The notes under the pieces: model-generated
What the model was told of the DNA's origin: nothing
The model's database searches: none
The model's input: only the letters and a program-made list of their open reading frames with translations
DNA from: Gammaproteobacteria bacterium
Lineage (GTDB): Bacteria; Pseudomonadota; Gammaproteobacteria; Steroidobacterales; Steroidobacteraceae
NCBI GenBank assembly: GCA_025357835.1
Contig: JANYLM010000082.1
Span: 1 to 58,746, forward strand
DNA length: 58,746 bases
Direction of reading: 5' to 3'
Shown here: one piece after another, positions 26,154 through 34,205 of the stretch
How positions within the stretch are numbered: position 1 is the first letter of the stretch
Layout: each line of letters opens with the position of its first letter
Made by a program: the position numbers and the translations under genes

Positions 26154-27317
26154 ATGATTTTGACCGCCCTGATTTTCCGTGCCCCCCGACGCTCGCTGTC
26201 CGCTGCATCCTTGGCGGCCTTCGCGGTGTTGGCGCTCGGCGCCTGCAACCACCCGGCGCCACCCGCAGCGGCGCCCGCGATAGTGTTGGCGTTGCCCGTG
26301 CTGTCCTCTTTAGGTTCCGGTGCTGGCGACGGCATTCGCTATCCCGCGGACGCCGCCGCGCGTTACTCGAACGCCATGTCCTTCCGTGTGGCCGGAAAGC
26401 TGATCGAACGCAAAGTTCGGCTCGGCGATTTAGTTCATAAGGGACAGATTGTGGCGCGGCTCGATGCCGTCGATGCAGACAAGCAGGCAGTCAGCGCGCA
26501 GGCGACGCTCGATGCCGCCGAACACCGGCTGGCCTTCGCGAAACAGCAGCTCGACCGCGACCAAGCACAGTTCGCACAGAACCTGATCGCCGCCAATCAG
26601 CTGGAACAAACGCAGGATGCCTACGCAGCGGCCCTGGCCGGACGCGAGCAGTCGGCGGCGCAGCGGGTGATGGCGCGGAACACTCTGCAATATAACGCGT
26701 TGATAGCCGACCACGACGGTGTAATCACCAGTGAAAATGCGGATACCGGTCAAGTCGTATCCGCCGGTCAGGCCGTCTACGGGCTCGCCTGGACGGGGGA
26801 CATCGACATTAACCTGGACGCCGCTGCCGGCGACCTGGGCCGAATTGTCGTCGGCCAAACCGCGCGCGTCACATTTGCGGCACTGCCGGGACATAACTTC
26901 CAGGCGAGGGTGCGCGAAGTGGCGCCCGCGGCCGATCCGCAAAGCCGCACCTATCGCGTCAAACTGACCCTGAACCAACCCACGGACGCGGTGCGAATCG
27001 GCATGACCGGCGAGGCGACACTGTCGCACGTGGCGGCCGGCAGCACGGCCGATGCGCCCATTTTTAAGGTCCCGGCCACCGCCATTTTTCACCATGGCAG
27101 CGACCCGGCGGTCTGGGTGATTCGTCCCAATGATTCGACGTTGGAGTTGCGGCCCGTGACCGTTCGCAGTTACGGCGAGCGCAGCAGCCTGGTCGCGGGC
27201 GGGTTGAAGGATGGCGACAATGTGGTGCTGGCCGGTGTGCATACCGTTTATGCCGGTCAGCGGGTGACCCAGGTGAAGCCCTTGTTCAACGGCGAAAGCG
27301 AAGGCGTCGCGCAATGA
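26154..27317 (+). CDS. RND efflux periplasmic adaptor lipoprotein
   Basis: A 387-residue membrane-fusion protein. The lipobox ALGAC puts Cys31 as the lipidated residue. Order: beta-barrel edge, lipoyl half (VAGKLIERKVRLGDLVHKGQIVARLD), helical hairpin (about 105-190), second lipoyl half (LIADHDGVITSENADTGQVVSAGQAVY), then beta-barrel and membrane-proximal domains. It links the inner-membrane pump to the outer-membrane channel encoded downstream. Its stop overlaps the permease start (ATGA). Confidence 0.93.
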   Translation: MILTALIFRAPRRSLSAASLAAFAVLALGACNHPAPPAAAPAIVLALPVLSSLGSGAGDGIRYPADAAARYSNAMSFRVAGKLIERKVRLGDLVHKGQIVARLDAVDADKQAVSAQATLDAAEHRLAFAKQQLDRDQAQFAQNLIAANQLEQTQDAYAAALAGREQSAAQRVMARNTLQYNALIADHDGVITSENADTGQVVSAGQAVYGLAWTGDIDINLDAAAGDLGRIVVGQTARVTFAALPGHNFQARVREVAPAADPQSRTYRVKLTLNQPTDAVRIGMTGEATLSHVAAGSTADAPIFKVPATAIFHHGSDPAVWVIRPNDSTLELRPVTVRSYGERSSLVAGGLKDGDNVVLAGVHTVYAGQRVTQVKPLFNGESEGVAQ

Positions 27318-30300
27318 GCCCGGATCATCCAGACAGTCACAGCTTCAATTTATCGAGCTGGACGTTGCGGCATCAGTCGCTGATAATATTCATTCTGGCG
27401 TTGGTGACTCTGTTTGGTGTGTTGTCTTATCGCAGGTTGGCGCAGTCCGAAGACCCGCCGTTTACTTTCAAAGTCATGGTAATCCGGACGCTCTGGCCCG
27501 GTGCCACCGCGCGCCAGGTTCAGGAGGAAGTAACCGATCGAATCGCCCGCAAGCTGCAGGAGACTCCGGACGTCGATTTTCTACGCAGCTATTCACGGCC
27601 GGGCGAGTCGACGCTGTTCTTTACTATCAAGGATGCGGCGCCGCCGTCCCAGGTCCCGGACACCTGGTACCAGGTCCGCAAGAAAGTCGGCGACATCGCC
27701 TATACGCTGCCCGCGGGAGTGCAGGGGCCTTACTTCAACGACGAGTTCGGCGACGTGTATACCGATCTTTATGCGCTGCAAGGCGATGGCTACTCGCCCG
27801 CGCAGTTGCACGACTACGCCGAGCGTTTGCGCACCGAGTTGCTGGGCGTCCAGGACGTCAACAAGGTCGACTTTATCGGCGATCAAGAGCAGCGCGTCTA
27901 TATCGAAATCCCCAATGCGCAGCTCGCGAAACTGGGCCTGACGCCGCAGCAGATCGCCGATGCAGTCGATGCGCAAAATTCGGTGTCCGGCGCCGGGCTG
28001 TTCACCACTGTCGATGATAGAGTTTATGTCAGGCCGAGCGGCCAGTTCCAAGACGTGGACAAGCTGGCGGATACCCTCATTCGAGTGAACGGCCGGAGTA
28101 TTCGCCTCGGCGACATTGCGTCCATCACTCGCGGGTACACGGACCCCGCAAGCCAGTATATGCGCTTCGGCGGTCAGGCCGTGCTGGGGATGGGCGTCAC
28201 GATGGCGGCCTCGGGCGACGTCATTGCGCTTGGCAAGAGGCTGGGCGTGGAAACGGCGCGCTTGCGCGCGTCGCTTCCCGCCGGACTCAAGCTTACCGAA
28301 GTGGCCAGCATGCCCCATGCGGTCGGGCATTCGATCGACGATTTTGTCGAGGCTGTGGCCGAGGCGATCGCCATCGTGCTGGTGGTCAGCTTAATCAGCC
28401 TCGGCTTTCGCACCGGTATGGTGGTGGTGATCTCCATACCATTAGTGCTGGCGGCGACCGCGCTGTGCATGTATCTGTTCCACATCGGCCTGCACAAGGT
28501 GTCGCTGGGTACACTGATCCTTGCGCTCGGGCTATTGGTCGACGACGCGATAATCGCGGTCGAGACCATGGCGGTGAAACTCGAACAAGGCTACGACCGT
28601 TTGCGTGCGGCCGCATTCGCCTACACCAGCACCGCCTTTCCAATGCTCACCGGCACTCTGGTCACGGTAGCGGGTTTTCTGCCGATCGCGCTTGCCAAGT
28701 CGGCAACCGGCGAGTACACGCGCTCCATATTCGAAGTGTCGGCGATTGCACTGCTGTTGTCGTGGTTGGCCGCGGTCATCGTGATTCCGCTGCTCGGCTA
28801 CCGCATCCTGTCCGAACATCCGACGCGCCGTGCGTTCGGATTTCACCGCGATGCGGAAGCATTCTCCACTGTGGTGCCCACCGAGCACCACGATATTTAC
28901 GACACTAAATTTTACCGCCGGCTGCGCGGCTGGATCGGCTGGTGCGTCGACCGCCGCGGATTGGTGCTGGGCGTGACGCTGGCGCTGTTCGTGGTGGGGC
29001 TTGCGGGGTTCAAGCTCGTACCCCAGCAGTTCTTCCCCAGTTCGGATCGCCCCGAGCTATTGGTCGACCTGCGATTGCCGGAAGGCGCCTCGCTGGCCGC
29101 CACCATGCGCGAGGCGCAGCGCTTCGAGTCCACGCTGGCCAAGCGCCCGGAAATAGATCACTACATAGATTTCGTCGGCGCCGGCGCGCCGCGCTTCTAC
29201 CTGCCGCTGGATCAGCAGCTCGCGGCGCCTAACTTTGCCCAATTCGTCGTGACGGCGAACAGCGTCAAGGACCGCGAAAAGCTGGCCACGGCTCTCACGC
29301 TAGTGCTGCGCACCGAATACTCATCGGTTCGTACTCGGATCAGCCGCCTGGAGAATGGACCGCCCATCGGCTTTCCGGTGCAGTTTCGGGTCAGCGGACC
29401 GGAGATCGTTACGGTACGGCGGCTATCGGAAGAAGTTGCCTTGGCTCTGCGCGCCAATGCGGACACCGCCAACGTGCAGTTCGACTGGGACGAGCCAGCG
29501 GAGCGCTCGGTGCACTTTGAAGTCGATCAGACCAAGGCCCGTCAGCTCAATATCTCATCGCAGGATATCGCGAACTATCTGCAGATGTCGCTGACCGGCT
29601 TTACTATCACGCAGTTCCGTGAGCGCGACAAGCTCATCGGCGTAGACCTGCGCGCGCCGCAACGCGACCGCGTTGACCCCTCGCAAATCGAACGTCTGGC
29701 CATTTCATCGCAGAGCGGGACGGCGGTGCCGCTGGCGGCTCTTGGCCGTTTCACCTACGGACTGGAATACGGAGTGGTCTGGGAGCGCAATCGGCAGCCG
29801 ACGATTACCGTGCAAGCCGACGTGCAGCAGGGTGCGCAGGGAATAGACGTGACGACGCGGGTCGACACGGCGCTCGCCACGCTGCGCCAGCGGTTGCCCG
29901 TGGGCTACCGAATCGAGATCGGTGGAGCCGTCGAGGAGAACGCAAAGGCGCAGGGTTCGATCAATGCGCAAATGCCGCTGCTGGTGGTAGCCGTGTTGGT
30001 GCTGCTGATGGTTCAGCTGCAGAGTTTTAGCCGCGTACTGATGGTGGTGCTCACGGCGCCGCTGGGCTTGATCGGGGTGGTGGCGGCCCTACTGCTGTTC
30101 CGCATGCCGTTCGGATTTGTGGCCATGCTCGGAACCATCGCTATGTTCGGGATCATCATGCGCAATTCAGTAATCCTCGTGGACCAAATCGAACAGGACA
30201 TCCGCATGGGACACAGCCCTTTCGAAGCGGTGATCGGTGCAACGGTGCGGCGTTTCCGCCCCATCACGCTGACCGCGGCGGCGGCGGTCCTCGCGCTCAT

Positions 30301-30457
30301 TCCACTGCTAAGTAGTAATTTCTTCGGTCCTATGGCTACCGCGCTGATGGGCGGTATCACAGTGGCGACCGTGCTGACGTTGTTCTACCTGCCGGCGCTG
30401 TACGCGCTGTGGTTCCGTGTTCGGCGGGACGAGATTACGCAGGGGGTGACGGTATGA
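27314..30457 (+). CDS. RND efflux permease (HAE-1-like)
   Basis: A 1047-residue proton-driven exporter with twelve membrane helices and two large periplasmic loops. TM4 has the proton-relay Asp pair (GLLVDDAIIAVE, near residue 410). At the place of AcrB Lys940 in TM10 the sequence is GIIMRNSVILVDQ, so Lys is replaced by Arg (near residue 949), as I recall for one clade of RND pumps. Substrate cannot be deduced. It is translationally coupled to the adaptor gene (ATGA) and to the outer-membrane gene, whose ATG overlaps its stop. Confidence 0.93.
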   Translation: MSPDHPDSHSFNLSSWTLRHQSLIIFILALVTLFGVLSYRRLAQSEDPPFTFKVMVIRTLWPGATARQVQEEVTDRIARKLQETPDVDFLRSYSRPGESTLFFTIKDAAPPSQVPDTWYQVRKKVGDIAYTLPAGVQGPYFNDEFGDVYTDLYALQGDGYSPAQLHDYAERLRTELLGVQDVNKVDFIGDQEQRVYIEIPNAQLAKLGLTPQQIADAVDAQNSVSGAGLFTTVDDRVYVRPSGQFQDVDKLADTLIRVNGRSIRLGDIASITRGYTDPASQYMRFGGQAVLGMGVTMAASGDVIALGKRLGVETARLRASLPAGLKLTEVASMPHAVGHSIDDFVEAVAEAIAIVLVVSLISLGFRTGMVVVISIPLVLAATALCMYLFHIGLHKVSLGTLILALGLLVDDAIIAVETMAVKLEQGYDRLRAAAFAYTSTAFPMLTGTLVTVAGFLPIALAKSATGEYTRSIFEVSAIALLLSWLAAVIVIPLLGYRILSEHPTRRAFGFHRDAEAFSTVVPTEHHDIYDTKFYRRLRGWIGWCVDRRGLVLGVTLALFVVGLAGFKLVPQQFFPSSDRPELLVDLRLPEGASLAATMREAQRFESTLAKRPEIDHYIDFVGAGAPRFYLPLDQQLAAPNFAQFVVTANSVKDREKLATALTLVLRTEYSSVRTRISRLENGPPIGFPVQFRVSGPEIVTVRRLSEEVALALRANADTANVQFDWDEPAERSVHFEVDQTKARQLNISSQDIANYLQMSLTGFTITQFRERDKLIGVDLRAPQRDRVDPSQIERLAISSQSGTAVPLAALGRFTYGLEYGVVWERNRQPTITVQADVQQGAQGIDVTTRVDTALATLRQRLPVGYRIEIGGAVEENAKAQGSINAQMPLLVVAVLVLLMVQLQSFSRVLMVVLTAPLGLIGVVAALLLFRMPFGFVAMLGTIAMFGIIMRNSVILVDQIEQDIRMGHSPFEAVIGATVRRFRPITLTAAAAVLALIPLLSSNFFGPMATALMGGITVATVLTLFYLPALYALWFRVRRDEITQGVTV

Positions 30458-31971
30458 TGACGCAAATCGATCCGGCGGGAGGCACACCGCTGGCCTTCAT
30501 CAGGGTGGCGTTCCTCAGTGTGGGCGTGGCTGGGTGCGGCGCGTTCGGGCCGGATCGCGAGCCGCCGCGGATGCCCTCGCCCGGGCACTACGCGGCGGAC
30601 GTTCAGCCGGCGCAACTACCTCTGGCCGACGGCGTTGCGCAGCAGTTGACGAACGCTGGGAGACCCATCGCTCAGTGGTGGACCCTTTATCAGTCGGATG
30701 CACTGAATGCCTTGGTGGAGGAGGGGCTGGACAAGAGCCCCTCGCTGGCCGCCGCGCAGAGTACGCTGCAGGCGGCGCGTGAAGGTCTGCGTGTGCAGAT
30801 CGGCCAGTCGGTGATACCCAGCGTCGATGCGGGCTTCAGCCCGACGCGTCAACGGGCGCTCGGCATCCCAACTTTACCGCAGCAGACCTTCCTCGAAAAC
30901 ATATTCGCCGCGGAAGTGAAGACCTCGTACACCTTCGATTTCTTCGGCGCGGCGGTGCTCGCGGATCGCGCCCTGGCGCGGCAGGTCCAGCTGCAGGCCT
31001 ACCAGCTCGAATCGACTCGGCGCGCGCTCGCCACCAATATCGTCGTGGCGACCATCAACGCGGCCTCGCTGCAGGAACAAGTTGCCGCAACCGAACGATT
31101 GGTCGCGCTGGGCGAACAGCGTGCCCGGCAAACGACGGCGCGTTACGCGCTCGGCAGCGCATCGCACGACGAAATGCTGGCTGCGGAACAGGATGCCGCC
31201 AATGCGGCGGCATCGCTGCCGACACTGCGGGCACAGGCGCTTGCGGTACGCCACGCGCAGGCTGTGTTGTTGGGACGCACGCCGGATCGGGCGCCTGTCC
31301 CCTTGTCGTTAGGAGAGCTGCATCTGCCCGATCATGTGCCCGTCTCGGTTCCGACCGATCTGCTGCATCAGCGGCCCGACATTCTAGCGGCGGAGGCGAC
31401 CGTGCGGGCGACGGCGGATGAGGCCGGCGCGGCGACGGCATCGATGTTCCCATCGTTAACCCTGTCGGCGTCGTATGGCCGTGGGGGCTTCGATTGGTCG
31501 ACCTTCACCTCGCCCGCAGGAGTGATTTGGAGCGTGGCTGCGAGCTTGACCCAGCCGCTGTTTCACGGCGGCGCGCTGGTCGCTCGCAAGCATCAGTACG
31601 CAGCCACTTACGATGCCGCTGTGGCGCAGTACAAACAGACCGTGCTGGCAGCGTTTAAGAATGTTGCGGATACTCTGGTGTCGCTCGATGAGGACGCTAA
31701 CACACTGGTCCAGGTCGAGCGCGCCGCGGCCGCGGCCGGCGCCGCGCAACGCGACACCGAGTCACGATACACGCTTGGAGCGACGACGTTTTATGCCACG
31801 CTGACCGCGGGGCAGCAGTATCAAATCGCCAGTGTTCAGTACACTCGCGCGCGTGCGGCGCGGCTTGCCGACACCGCGGCGTTATTTGAATCCATAGGAA
31901 ATCCGCCGCCGAGTCGGCCGAGGACGAGTATCGCCACCGCCGCGATGGCGAAGGGCGCAGTAAACAGGTAA
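30454..31971 (+). CDS. RND outer-membrane efflux lipoprotein (NodT family)
   Basis: A 505-residue TolC-like channel. I start at ATG 30454, which overlaps the permease stop; the lipobox VAGC then gives lipidated Cys28. Two outer-membrane-efflux repeats follow (about 80-270 and 290-480), with HQRPDILAAEATVRA and MFPSLTLSASYG typical of NodT/OprM proteins. The last about 45 codons overlap the end of the convergent MFS gene (31836-31971), and the tail after LFESIGNPPPS looks unlike the family, so the natural end may have been lost. Confidence 0.9.
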   Translation: MMTQIDPAGGTPLAFIRVAFLSVGVAGCGAFGPDREPPRMPSPGHYAADVQPAQLPLADGVAQQLTNAGRPIAQWWTLYQSDALNALVEEGLDKSPSLAAAQSTLQAAREGLRVQIGQSVIPSVDAGFSPTRQRALGIPTLPQQTFLENIFAAEVKTSYTFDFFGAAVLADRALARQVQLQAYQLESTRRALATNIVVATINAASLQEQVAATERLVALGEQRARQTTARYALGSASHDEMLAAEQDAANAAASLPTLRAQALAVRHAQAVLLGRTPDRAPVPLSLGELHLPDHVPVSVPTDLLHQRPDILAAEATVRATADEAGAATASMFPSLTLSASYGRGGFDWSTFTSPAGVIWSVAASLTQPLFHGGALVARKHQYAATYDAAVAQYKQTVLAAFKNVADTLVSLDEDANTLVQVERAAAAAGAAQRDTESRYTLGATTFYATLTAGQQYQIASVQYTRARAARLADTAALFESIGNPPPSRPRTSIATAAMAKGAVNR

Positions 31972-33164
31972 TAAAGCTGCTGCGGTGACCAGCCATGCTC
32001 GAGGAGACCGCCGCTCGCAAGCGGCGCCAGGATGGCGCCGAAACGGCCGATGCCGATCGCCCATCCCATGCCGGTCGCGCGCACCGCAGTCGGATACAAG
32101 GGTGGGCCAACGGCGTAGAGGCCAGCCATCGCGGCATTCACTATGCTGCCGAGCAGCAAGGCTGTCCACAAGGAGGCGTCGAGCCTGGTCATCGCCAATC
32201 CAAACGTGGCGCTGAGCACGGCGCTGCCGATGAGCACGCCCATGAGGAGCCGGAGTGCGTCGGCGCGCGCAACGGCCACAGAGAACAGTGCGCAGCCGGC
32301 AATGCCGCCGAGATTCAGCAGTACGCCCCCCGTCATGCCTTGCTTCGCACTGAGGCCCGCCGCGGTCAAGAGTCGGGGCGTCCAGCTAACGATGAAATAG
32401 AAACCGGCCATCGTACAAAAAAATGCGACCCACAGGAGTCCGGTCGTGCGCGTCATCAGCAGCGCGAGCTGTGAGCCCAGCGTGGCAGCTCGACCTGTCG
32501 CGGCCATCTGTTCGGGCAGCGCTGCTATCTCTGGCCGGCGCATCGAGGCCAGCAGTGCGTTCACGGATCGCAGTGCAGACGGCGGCCGCCGCATGATCAG
32601 AAAATCGAGCGACTCTGGAAGGCGCCGCCAGGCGAGCGGCAGCAACAGTAGCGACATCGCCCCGCCGATCGCGAATGCGGAACGCCAGCCGTAGCGGGGA
32701 ATGGCCAGCGCAGTCAGCGCGCCACCGATCGTCGCGCCGATTGAATAACCGGTGGCGTACACCGCCAGGGCCGTGGCGCGCCAGCGATCCGGGGAATATT
32801 CGCAGACGACCACCGCGACGCTCGCAATCGTGCCGCCGATGCCGATTCCGGTCAGCACTCGCAGGACCAATAGAGTGAAGAAGCCAGGCGCGGCCGCGGA
32901 GCACAGCATGCCAAGCCCGGCGAGTGCGACCGATAGCAGAACAATGACCCTGCGTCCCCAGCGGTCGGCGCATGGTCCGAGCGTCAGGGAGCCAAGCCCC
33001 ATCCCAACGAGCCCCGCGCTCAGCAGCGCGCCGAGCTGGCCGTCCAGCAGCCGCCAATCTGCCTTGACGCCCGAGGCAGCGAACGACATGCAGAGAATGT
33101 CGAAGCCGTCCAGCATGTTGAGACCGACGCAAACCGCGATGGCCACAACCTGAAAAGAGTTCAT
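31836..33164 (-). CDS. MFS transporter of the AAHS (aromatic acid:proton symporter) type
   Basis: A 442-residue twelve-helix carrier. TM1 carries NMLDGFDILCMSFAASG, the DGFD motif of aromatic-acid symporters of the PcaK/BenK group, and the loop 2-3 motif is GPCADRWGRRVIVL. Start is ATG 33164 with GGAAAAGGA upstream; a longer frame from 33224 lacks this. It lies 56 bases downstream of the dioxygenase gene on the same strand, so the two are probably cotranscribed. The carrier could import the substrate of this cluster. Its 3' end overlaps the convergent efflux gene by 136 bases. Confidence 0.85.
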   Translation of the reverse strand: MNSFQVVAIAVCVGLNMLDGFDILCMSFAASGVKADWRLLDGQLGALLSAGLVGMGLGSLTLGPCADRWGRRVIVLLSVALAGLGMLCSAAAPGFFTLLVLRVLTGIGIGGTIASVAVVVCEYSPDRWRATALAVYATGYSIGATIGGALTALAIPRYGWRSAFAIGGAMSLLLLPLAWRRLPESLDFLIMRRPPSALRSVNALLASMRRPEIAALPEQMAATGRAATLGSQLALLMTRTTGLLWVAFFCTMAGFYFIVSWTPRLLTAAGLSAKQGMTGGVLLNLGGIAGCALFSVAVARADALRLLMGVLIGSAVLSATFGLAMTRLDASLWTALLLGSIVNAAMAGLYAVGPPLYPTAVRATGMGWAIGIGRFGAILAPLASGGLLEHGWSPQQLYYLFTAPFAIAAVAILVLGRLGGGFPMDSNNAAVSASRAARARVY

Positions 33165-33220
33165 CGGTCCTTTTCCGATGGAGTCGCGCAGAGGTGCCGG
33201 CTGCGTCTCCGCACGGCAGG

Positions 33221-34012
33221 TCATGCGCCGAAAACCAGTGGGAATTCAGGTGCGTCGAACGGAGCGCCGTCTGCCAGTGTGAGATGTGGAAAGGGTGGCG
33301 AGCCTGAAGCGCCGCGGCGTACAAAGCGAGCGTCTGAGCCGACCCATCGCGACGAGAATACTCGCCGAACCGCCGCCGACGTATTCGCCGGGGCGCCGTG
33401 GATGGTACGGAAATCGAACGCCACGGTGTCTCCCGGCTCCATATCCCAGGCACGGATGGTGAGATGTTCTCGCTGTGCGTCGATGTCCGGTATCTCTTCA
33501 AAATCATCGGTTGCATACAACGACGTACCGTCGAACCGCTTCGGGCGGTAGCCGGAGGCATTCCAACGGTGCGAACCCGCAACGCACTCCAGCGACATGT
33601 ACTTGGCCACGGGATCGAGCGGGGTCCAGAAACTGACGCTGCTGCCCTCAACGCAGTAGTATGGCTGGTCCTGATGCCATGGCGTGACCGTGCTGTTTCC
33701 CGCCGCTTTGACAAGTACGTGGTCGTGGAAGAATCGTGAGGTCGTCGAGCCCATCAAGCGAGCAGCGAGCGATGCGGCCGGCGAGTCAAAAATGAAGGCG
33801 CGAAACGCCGCAATTCGCTGCCAATTACAATAATCTTGAAAGAACGGCGCTGAGCCATCCTTGGGTTGGTAGGACCGCTCAAGGGGGCTCGGATGCGCCA
33901 TGACCTGCGCCACACCTTGCGCCAATGCGGCGACCCTATCCCGGAATACCCCGCGCAGTACTACTACGCCGTTTTTTTGGAAATCCTCGATCGCTGCGTC
34001 CGAAATAATCAT
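33221..34012 (-). CDS. Phytanoyl-CoA dioxygenase family Fe(II)/2OG oxygenase
   Basis: A 263-residue cupin-fold oxygenase. The iron triad is visible: H113 and D115 (PWHQDQPYY) and H205 (FRTIHGAPANTS), with Arg216/217 (RRVFSSRW) as the likely 2-oxoglutarate ligand. It should hydroxylate or oxidatively cleave a small substrate with release of succinate and CO2. ATG 34012 is the best start because the family begins about ten residues before FQKNGVVVLRG; the frame extends to 34129, into the intergenic palindrome. It is divergent from the ammonia-lyase-like gene, and the carrier follows it. Confidence 0.87.
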   Translation of the reverse strand: MIISDAAIEDFQKNGVVVLRGVFRDRVAALAQGVAQVMAHPSPLERSYQPKDGSAPFFQDYCNWQRIAAFRAFIFDSPAASLAARLMGSTTSRFFHDHVLVKAAGNSTVTPWHQDQPYYCVEGSSVSFWTPLDPVAKYMSLECVAGSHRWNASGYRPKRFDGTSLYATDDFEEIPDIDAQREHLTIRAWDMEPGDTVAFDFRTIHGAPANTSAAVRRVFSSRWVGSDARFVRRGASGSPPFPHLTLADGAPFDAPEFPLVFGA

Positions 34013-34130
34013 CTTACTGCAGCCTTCTCGCCCGCGGCGCGTCTGTCGTTCCACACCATAGTGAATCAATGATCGATCAATAAACCGGCTCATATCAGAG
34101 TAGTCACTAGAGTTTGCCTTGTCAAACAAA

Positions 34131-34146
34131 TTATATGTATGTATAA
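34131..34146. promoter_or_regulatory. Palindrome in the divergent promoter region, possible HutC-like site
   Basis: TTATA-TGTATG-TATAA lies between the divergent oxygenase (34012) and lyase-like (34206) genes. HutC/GntR-family regulators bind short A/T-rich palindromes containing TGTATA-like cores, and a HutC-like gene is the third member of this cluster. The match is by eye only. Confidence 0.45.
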
Positions 34147-34205
34147 ACTCGCAGTCGGCAGCACGCGACCGAAGCTTCGATCAACGCAGACCAAAGAGAC
34201 TGAAC

